Assembly (NCBI GenBank): GCA_030628805.1
Contig: DAOVQG010000007.1
Span: 1-35,368, forward strand
Origin: JAGMDK01 sp023128695
GTDB lineage: Bacteria; Planctomycetota; Phycisphaerae; UBA1845; Fen-1342
Length of the DNA: 35,368 bases
Reading direction: 5' to 3'
Shown: positions 31,063 through 35,368 of the stretch, piece by piece
Layout: each line of letters begins with the position of its first letter
Position numbering within the stretch: the first letter of the stretch is position 1
Notes under the pieces: model-generated
What the model was told of the DNA's origin: nothing
What the model saw: the letters and a program-made list of their open reading frames with translations, nothing else
Database searches by the model: none
Made by a program: the position numbers and the translations under genes

Positions 31063-32594
31063 CTGCCGAACGGATCCTCCATGCCGACCTGGCTCCAGAA
31101 GGCCGCATTGCCGTGGCAGCTTTCGCAGCTCAGGGAGTTCTCTATCGGCGCGACCTCGTGGTTGATGCTCAGGTAGCTAACCGTGTTGACGAAACCGTAG
31201 TTGCCGCTGTAGGCCTGACCGGCGAAGGCGGTGCCTTCCGCAATCGCCAGACCCCAGTTGAACTTCGCCCAGTACGGATTCGGTCCCGGTCCGGTCCCGA
31301 ACAGATGCGGCACGACGAGTCGTTTGTCGGTGATGTCCACGGGCTGCCGGCCGATCAGCTTCTTGAACGGATATATCTTGGCATCCTCATCCTCGATCGT
31401 GGCGGTCGGGGCGGCGATGACCACCGGGTCCGCCGCGGTGCCGGCTTCGGTGTACGTGTCATTGGCGTTGACTACCTTGTGCCGCCACTTGCCGTTGTAC
31501 CACAGGTAGGCCGGCGTGACATCCTTGGCCCACACGAAGCGGCCCTTCTTCTTGCTGTAAGTGTCCCTGCCGTGCTGCCGCGGGATGTCGGTCCGGCTCT
31601 CGCCGGCCTCATCCCAGTACCACTCGACCGTAGTGGCCTGCGTGCGGGAGAAGGTCGGGATGTGGCAGGTTTGGCAGGCCACGCGCTTGGTGTGGAGGTT
31701 CAGCAGCGAGGCCACCAGGCCGTTTGCCGCGTGTACCTGGGTCGCGCTGTGGCAACTCGTGCAAGCTAGCTCACCTTCGTTGCTGTGCAGCATGGTGGCG
31801 CCGGCGATCTTGTGGCCCGACTCCGTGTGGCAATCCTGGCAGGCGTAGCCCAGCCCGCCCATGTGGACGTCCTGGTCTTTCGTGGGATCGATCAGGTCGG
31901 TGGATAGGTCGCCGTGCTTGACGTTATCGCCGCCGCCGGCTTTGGCGTGGCAGGCCAGGCAGTTCGCGCGGGAGGGAGCACCGACGTTGAAAGCAATCTC
32001 GGTCAGCGCCGCGGGCTCGACAACCGTGAGTTCGCCGTCAACCGTGAGCGCCGCCGGCCCGCCGCCGCCGTTGGCACTCGCGTGCTTCTGATACGTGCCG
32101 GTCGTGTCGTGGCAGATGAAACAATCGATGTTGGCGGTGTCGTCAAAGAAAGAGGCTGCGGTATTGGACTTCCAGCCGTAGCTGGGATGGCACTGCGTGC
32201 AACGACCCTCGTTGCTAACAATGGCCACTCACAAATTGTTGATTAAGTCACGTTTGCCATGTGTCCCTCCCTCGAGACCCTCGATATTGGTTACCGGACC
32301 CTCCCAGTTCCAGTGGGCAGTCTCGAGCATGTTCCGGGCGTCGTCCGAATGGCAGATGAGGCAACTGTTGGCGGTGTTTTCGTACACGGTCTTGCCGAGG
32401 ATATCGACGAAGATCCTCTCGTGGAGGGTCTTCTCCGCGACGTCGGCATCGCCTGTATCACCGGTATCGCCGGTGTCATCGCCGGCACTTGGCAGCAAGC
32501 TGGCCAAGTCGGAGGGGCAGCCGCCTAAGTTCCCGGCGACAAGCACCCCCAGCCCAAACACTAAGAGGAATAATGGGATCGAACGTGATAGCAT
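31059..32594 (-). CDS. Octaheme c-type cytochrome, tetrathionate reductase family, with in-frame TGA (candidate selenocysteine)
   Basis: A 511-residue secreted multiheme cytochrome if the TGA at 32229-32231 (codon 122) is read through. The signal region ends in a lipobox-like NLGGC (Cys26), then a GDT-repeat linker. Eight CxxCH heme motifs are present: CLICH before the TGA, and CTQCH, CFICH, CLACH, CQDCH, CTSCH, CQTCH, CESCH after it. The TGA stands in INNL-TGA-VAIVSNEGRCTQCH; homologues I recall read INNFC followed by SNE..CT.CH. In the characterised Shewanella octaheme tetrathionate reductase, Asn61, Cys64, Asp150 and Lys153 line the active-site heme. Here Asn119, codon 122, Asp223 and Lys226 (GGDNVKHGD) have the same spacings within each pair. 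Family activities include reduction of tetrathionate, nitrite and hydroxylamine. ATG 32594 has AAGGAG 9 nt upstream. The alternative is a nonsense mutation. Confidence 0.82.
32199..32231 (-). promoter_or_regulatory. Candidate bacterial SECIS element: UGA plus downstream hairpin
   Basis: After the UGA (32231-32229) come 13 nt, then the perfect stem gcaacga / tcgttgc (32215-32209 with 32205-32199) closed by the loop GGG. The loop begins 20 nt after UGA. Known bacterial SECIS models ask for a loop 16-37 nt from UGA with a G among its first two bases, and all these conditions are met. The stem also encodes the SNEGRC residues, so chance cannot be excluded. Confidence 0.55.
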
Positions 32595-32755
32595 CGCTGC
32601 TTCTCCTTGCACACGCGCACACCACCCCGGGCTGCCTTCCGCTCGAGGCGAAACCTGAATGCGCTAATAGGACTTCATTGTTACGCCTATCCCGGCTGCC
32701 AGCAATAGTCTGCAAGGGGCACTCTCCCCCCCCAAGGGGGGACGCCGAGGCAGCA
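32595..32755. other. Regulator-cytochrome intergenic region
   Basis: 160 bp holding a strong hairpin of opposed C and G runs (32726-32741), probably ending the regulator transcript or pausing it, and the AAGGAG site of the cytochrome gene. No confident promoter could be chosen. Confidence 0.45.
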
Positions 32756-33403
32756 TCAAGCGAGTTGATTGCGGACCGCGTAGCTGACCGCCTCGGCCCG
32801 CGAGCCCAAGCCCAGCTTGCGATAAACGTTTTTCAGATGCGACCGCACGGTGGAGCGAGAGATGTTGGCCGCGCCGGCGATCTCGTCGTTGCCCATTCCG
32901 CGACCGACGAGCCGCAGGATCCGCACTTCCTGGTGGGTCAGATTCGCAACCGGCTCCGGTGGCATATGACCGGCGGTCAGGGCCAGCAGGCGCTTAGCCA
33001 CGGCTTGAGAGAGTTCCACCTGGACAGACCGCTCGGCCGTCACATCGCAGAACAACAACGCCCGGCCGACCTCGTTGCCGTCGTCATCGACGTACCGGGT
33101 GGCGTTGACCTTCAGCGCCAGCTTCCGGGGCCATTGCACCACCAAATCGCCGAGCAGGTTTCCTTCCGTTTGGGCGGCCTCCTGCCAAAACGCAACCAGT
33201 TGCAGGTCCTTGAGTAGCCGGTCCAGGGATTGACCGAGGCACTCGGTGCCGGGCAAACCGAGGACCATTTCAGCGGCCCGGTTGAGCCATATGATCTTGC
33301 CCCCGGAGTTGGTGAGAATCAGGCCCACGCACAATCCGGACAGGGCCCGCACGATTAGGCAGTCCTCGAGGCACTCTTCGTTGAACTCACGGCCGCGCGC
33401 CAT
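32756..33403 (-). CDS. PAS-domain LuxR-type transcriptional regulator
   Basis: A 215-residue regulator. A PAS domain is at about 20-130 (LSGLCVGLILTNSGGKIIWLNRAAEMVLGLPGTECLGQSLD... and RYVDDDGNEVGRALLFCDVTAE). A C-terminal LuxR-type helix-turn-helix follows at about 150-210 (LTHQEVRILRLVGRGMGNDEIAGAANISRSTVRSHLKNVYRKLG). PAS ligand or cofactor is unknown. It lies immediately upstream of, and on the same strand as, the octaheme cytochrome gene, so control of that gene by a redox or respiratory signal is a reasonable inference. ATG 33403 is chosen over upstream codons because GGGAG precedes it by 9 nt and the domain starts soon after. Confidence 0.87.
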   Translation of the reverse strand: MARGREFNEECLEDCLIVRALSGLCVGLILTNSGGKIIWLNRAAEMVLGLPGTECLGQSLDRLLKDLQLVAFWQEAAQTEGNLLGDLVVQWPRKLALKVNATRYVDDDGNEVGRALLFCDVTAERSVQVELSQAVAKRLLALTAGHMPPEPVANLTHQEVRILRLVGRGMGNDEIAGAANISRSTVRSHLKNVYRKLGLGSRAEAVSYAVRNQLA

Positions 33404-33541
33404 CCTGCTCGCTCCCGCTTGAGCCTCGCCGGTCAAGTCGCCGCTCTCCACTGCCGCGGCGAGCGGGAGCGATCCGGTTCCGCGCCGGGAGCCGGTCAAC
33501 TCGCCGGCCACTGGGCGCGAAAGTCTCGTCGCAGAGACGCA

Positions 33542-33754
33542 TTATACCCGTCCCGCTCGACAAGCCAATGGGGTCGCCGGGGCGCGCATTCGGTCGTCCA
33601 GTTCGTAATGAATGTTGCTAGTGTAGTGCTTATATAGACGGAAGTAGAAGTCGTGCTTCCGCTCGGCCTCGGCCAGCTTCTTGAGCAGGTCATTTTTGCG
33701 CTGGGCCGTTTTGTTCCATGGATTGCGCTTTCGCCCCTTCCACGTCGCACGCAA
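33542..33754 (-). CDS. Possible small basic protein
   Basis: 70 codons from TTG 33754. The middle (KTAQRKNDLLKKLAEAERKHDFYFRLYKHY) looks like a charged coiled coil and is more protein-like than other frames here, but there is no ribosome-binding site and no known motif. It could be a real small gene or a fragment. Confidence 0.25.
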   Translation of the reverse strand: MRATWKGRKRNPWNKTAQRKNDLLKKLAEAERKHDFYFRLYKHYTSNIHYELDDRMRAPATPLACRAGRV

Positions 33755-33807
33755 GGGGTGGTGGCCTCTTCAGGATTAGGCTCCGGGCGAAGGCCACGCT
33801 GTAGCTT

Positions 33808-33876
33808 GTAGGGCCTGCGGTGCGGACTGTCCGGTTCATCGTGCTGGCGCAGGATGGTCCGCCGCGCGGACCCTAC
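33808..33876. repeat. Imperfect palindrome, gtaggg...ccctac
   Basis: 20-bp arms with four mismatches (33808-33827 and 33857-33876). The right arm contains ggtccgc-cgc-gcggacc. It lies in the gap between the regulator and the IPTL-CTERM gene; the rest of that gap shows no clear signal. Confidence 0.7.
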
Positions 33877-33970
33877 CCGGCTAGTTCGGCGTAGTAGATC
33901 TCGACGGTTCCGCCGTTACCACTGTGGCCCCCGCCGACCAACCGCGATAAGCGGCGCTGCCCACAGAGGC

Positions 33971-35209
33971 TCACGCCGTCGCCGCCCGCCGCCGCCGCCC
34001 AAACACGACCGTCCCCGCCGTCAACAAGAGCAGCGTCATGATGATCAGACCCCATTCGGAGACGGTTGGGATCGGGTGCGGGCACGGAATCTCGAAGGCA
34101 GGCGGTTCCTGATTCGGATCTGCTAAGTCAATATCTCCGGGACAGACGCCAACGTACGTGAAGCTGATGAAGTCGGGGCGCGCCGTGCAGGTGGCCTCGT
34201 CTTCGTAGGTGCACATTCCTTCCCCATAGCAGCATGCGCCCTGCCCGCATGCCGGGTAGAAGGCGTCGCACGCACCGTTCGGAATGAACCGCGTCGGACC
34301 GCCACTGTCTGACCAGGGGGCGACACGGCCTCCCGTCGAACCATCGCGGTCGTCCCCGAGACAGTCGGCGATGTTGACGTCGGTTTGACATACACCACTG
34401 GAGTCGTTGCAGCATGCGCCGGTCACCTCATTGCATATGATCGAAGTACAAGTCTCCCCCGCGTAGAACTCGTCGTACGGGCCTTCACAGGCAGAGGGGT
34501 CATTAACAAACCTGCAACCCGTACCTTGCGGTGCGGATATATCGCAGCATGCCCCGCAGTCGATTGCGCCAAGGGCCCCGATCTGCCCGCAATAGGGGGC
34601 GTTAGCGCACGGCGAACCCAGGCGAAGATAGTAGTTGCCCTCGGCGGTCGGCGCGTTGTTGCAATCCTCCGGATCGCAGAACAGCGGGTCCGCGTCCTCG
34701 ATGTTGGGCTCGGTTGACAAACACATAAACATACCGCAATTCCCACCGATCCCCGACCCGTCGACATCGCTACAGCAGTAACTGAGAGTGCCCCCGTCGC
34801 AATACCACTCATCTCCCTCGCCGGTGTCCGTGCAGTTGTCCCACAGGATAGTCTTCCACAAGTACGGGCTCGCGCCCGATCCCGAGAAACCCCCTCCGCC
34901 GCGCTGACCGGCTCTGTTGCCGCTGATCGTACACCTCTCGAAGTAGGGTGAGGCGCCATTTTCGCAATAGATCCCGCCGCCATCATGGGTCGCGTGATTG
35001 CCGGAGATGACACACCCGCTGAAGATCGGCGAAGCGTCGTCACAGTAGATCGCGCCGCCATTGACCGCGGAGCAATTCTCGATGCTGATATTCTCGATCA
35101 GCGGCGGCTCATCTGTGAGCGGTGGGAAGCTGATCCACTGGCGGACACCCTCGCCATCGATGATGCAGTCAGCCGCGTTGCCGCTTTGCGACCGCAGGGT
35201 GATGCACAA
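33971..35209 (-). CDS. Beta-helix surface protein with IPTL-CTERM tail, 5'-truncated
   Basis: 412 residues from GTG 35209. It begins inside a right-handed beta-helix (ITLRSQSGNAADCIIDGEG), continues through Pmp-like repeats (GGAIYCDDASPIFSGCVISGNHA) and a Cys-rich region with several CC pairs (GACCNDSSGVC, GACCYGEGMC). It ends with the IPTL-CTERM sorting signal: IPTVSEWG, a hydrophobic helix (LIIMTLLLLTAGTVVF) and RRRR. Such tails direct export and membrane anchoring or processing by an exosortase-like enzyme. The frame runs to about 35254 without a signal peptide or the usual TIQ.AID opening. The 5' end is therefore missing, most simply because of the transposase gene starting 80 bp away on the other strand. 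Confidence 0.8.
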   Translation of the reverse strand: MCITLRSQSGNAADCIIDGEGVRQWISFPPLTDEPPLIENISIENCSAVNGGAIYCDDASPIFSGCVISGNHATHDGGGIYCENGASPYFERCTISGNRAGQRGGGGFSGSGASPYLWKTILWDNCTDTGEGDEWYCDGGTLSYCCSDVDGSGIGGNCGMFMCLSTEPNIEDADPLFCDPEDCNNAPTAEGNYYLRLGSPCANAPYCGQIGALGAIDCGACCDISAPQGTGCRFVNDPSACEGPYDEFYAGETCTSIICNEVTGACCNDSSGVCQTDVNIADCLGDDRDGSTGGRVAPWSDSGGPTRFIPNGACDAFYPACGQGACCYGEGMCTYEDEATCTARPDFISFTYVGVCPGDIDLADPNQEPPAFEIPCPHPIPTVSEWGLIIMTLLLLTAGTVVFGRRRRAATA

Positions 35210-35289
35210 GTCCGGGGGGAAGAGGATGCTTAGAGTACGTAACGAAATAACCTAAAGTAATTCTCACTACTTTGTCGATATACGGGAGT

Positions 35290-35368
35290 ATGATTGATGA
35301 ACAGGCAATCCGCCAGAGGTACTTGGCTCTGAAAGACACATTGGATGAGCGTGCCCGGCGCCTGTGGG
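35290..35368 (+). CDS. Start of a transposase gene, probably ISAzo13 type (runs off the window)
   Basis: ATG 35290 with GGGAG just upstream opens MIDEQAIRQRYLALKDTLDERARRLW, 26 codons to the window end. This matches my memory of the N-terminus of ISAzo13-family transposases (MIDE..I..RY..L...LDER.RRLWAA). If correct, its left end lies between about 35225 and 35290, at the break in the IPTL-CTERM gene. Confidence 0.6.
   Translation, partial: MIDEQAIRQRYLALKDTLDERARRLW

Noticed and set aside
32229..32231. General reassignment of TGA to a sense codon in this organism
   Set aside because: Other clear genes in the window end in TGA at the expected family length (murE, scpA), so TGA is a normal stop here.

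Overview
The window comes from a GC-rich bacterium, most likely a planctomycete and probably of the Phycisphaerae type (inference). The grounds are: three large secreted right-handed beta-helix proteins with chlamydial-Pmp-like repeats, two ending in dockerin-like DxDGD modules and one in an IPTL-CTERM sorting tail; insertion-sequence families common in that phylum; intergenic regions full of palindromic repeats; and a division/cell-wall (dcw) cluster that ends at ftsW with no murG, murC, ftsQ, ftsA or ftsZ.

Layout. 1-4.1 kb: a gene fragment, a STAS-domain anti-anti-sigma factor, an FmdB-type zinc ribbon, a beta-helix protein with a damaged 5' end, and an IS4-type transposase remnant fused to the first 60 or so codons of a ROK-family kinase. 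4.3-7.6 kb: a small unknown protein, then on the minus strand trpS, a GxxExxY protein framed by inverted repeats, scpA and ridA. 8.3-11.4 kb: a secreted papain-fold protease joined to a beta-helix with near-identical 84-bp repeats.

11.9-23.2 kb: the cell-wall cluster mraZ - rsmH - (LysM protein) - ftsL-like - ftsI - murE - murF - mraY - ftsW, all on the plus strand. It is preceded by two terminators and by a promoter carrying two pairs of GTGG boxes at 10-bp spacing, which look like MraZ operators. Most gaps between its genes hold different palindromic repeats. These genes supply peptidoglycan precursor synthesis (MurE with the meso-DAP DNPR motif, MurF, MraY) and the septal SEDS/transpeptidase pair FtsW/FtsI. 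23.3-29.1 kb: an orphan MqsA-like regulator with a palindromic operator, a PilT-type ATPase, a POT-family transporter with a roughly 410-residue insertion before its last helix, and a phosphoglycosyl transferase.

29.3-31.06 kb: tRNA-Gly(GCC), a truncated tyrosine recombinase, and remnants of IS1634-type and IS701-type transposases. 31.06-33.4 kb: a PAS-LuxR regulator followed by an octaheme tetrathionate-reductase-family cytochrome c. Its frame contains one in-frame TGA, exactly at the position of the conserved active-site Cys, followed at bacterial-SECIS distance by a perfect 7-bp hairpin. Reading through gives exactly eight CxxCH motifs. This candidate selenocysteine form of the enzyme is the most interesting observation in the window. 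34-35.4 kb: an IPTL-CTERM beta-helix gene cut at its 5' end, next to the start of what looks like an ISAzo13-type transposase.
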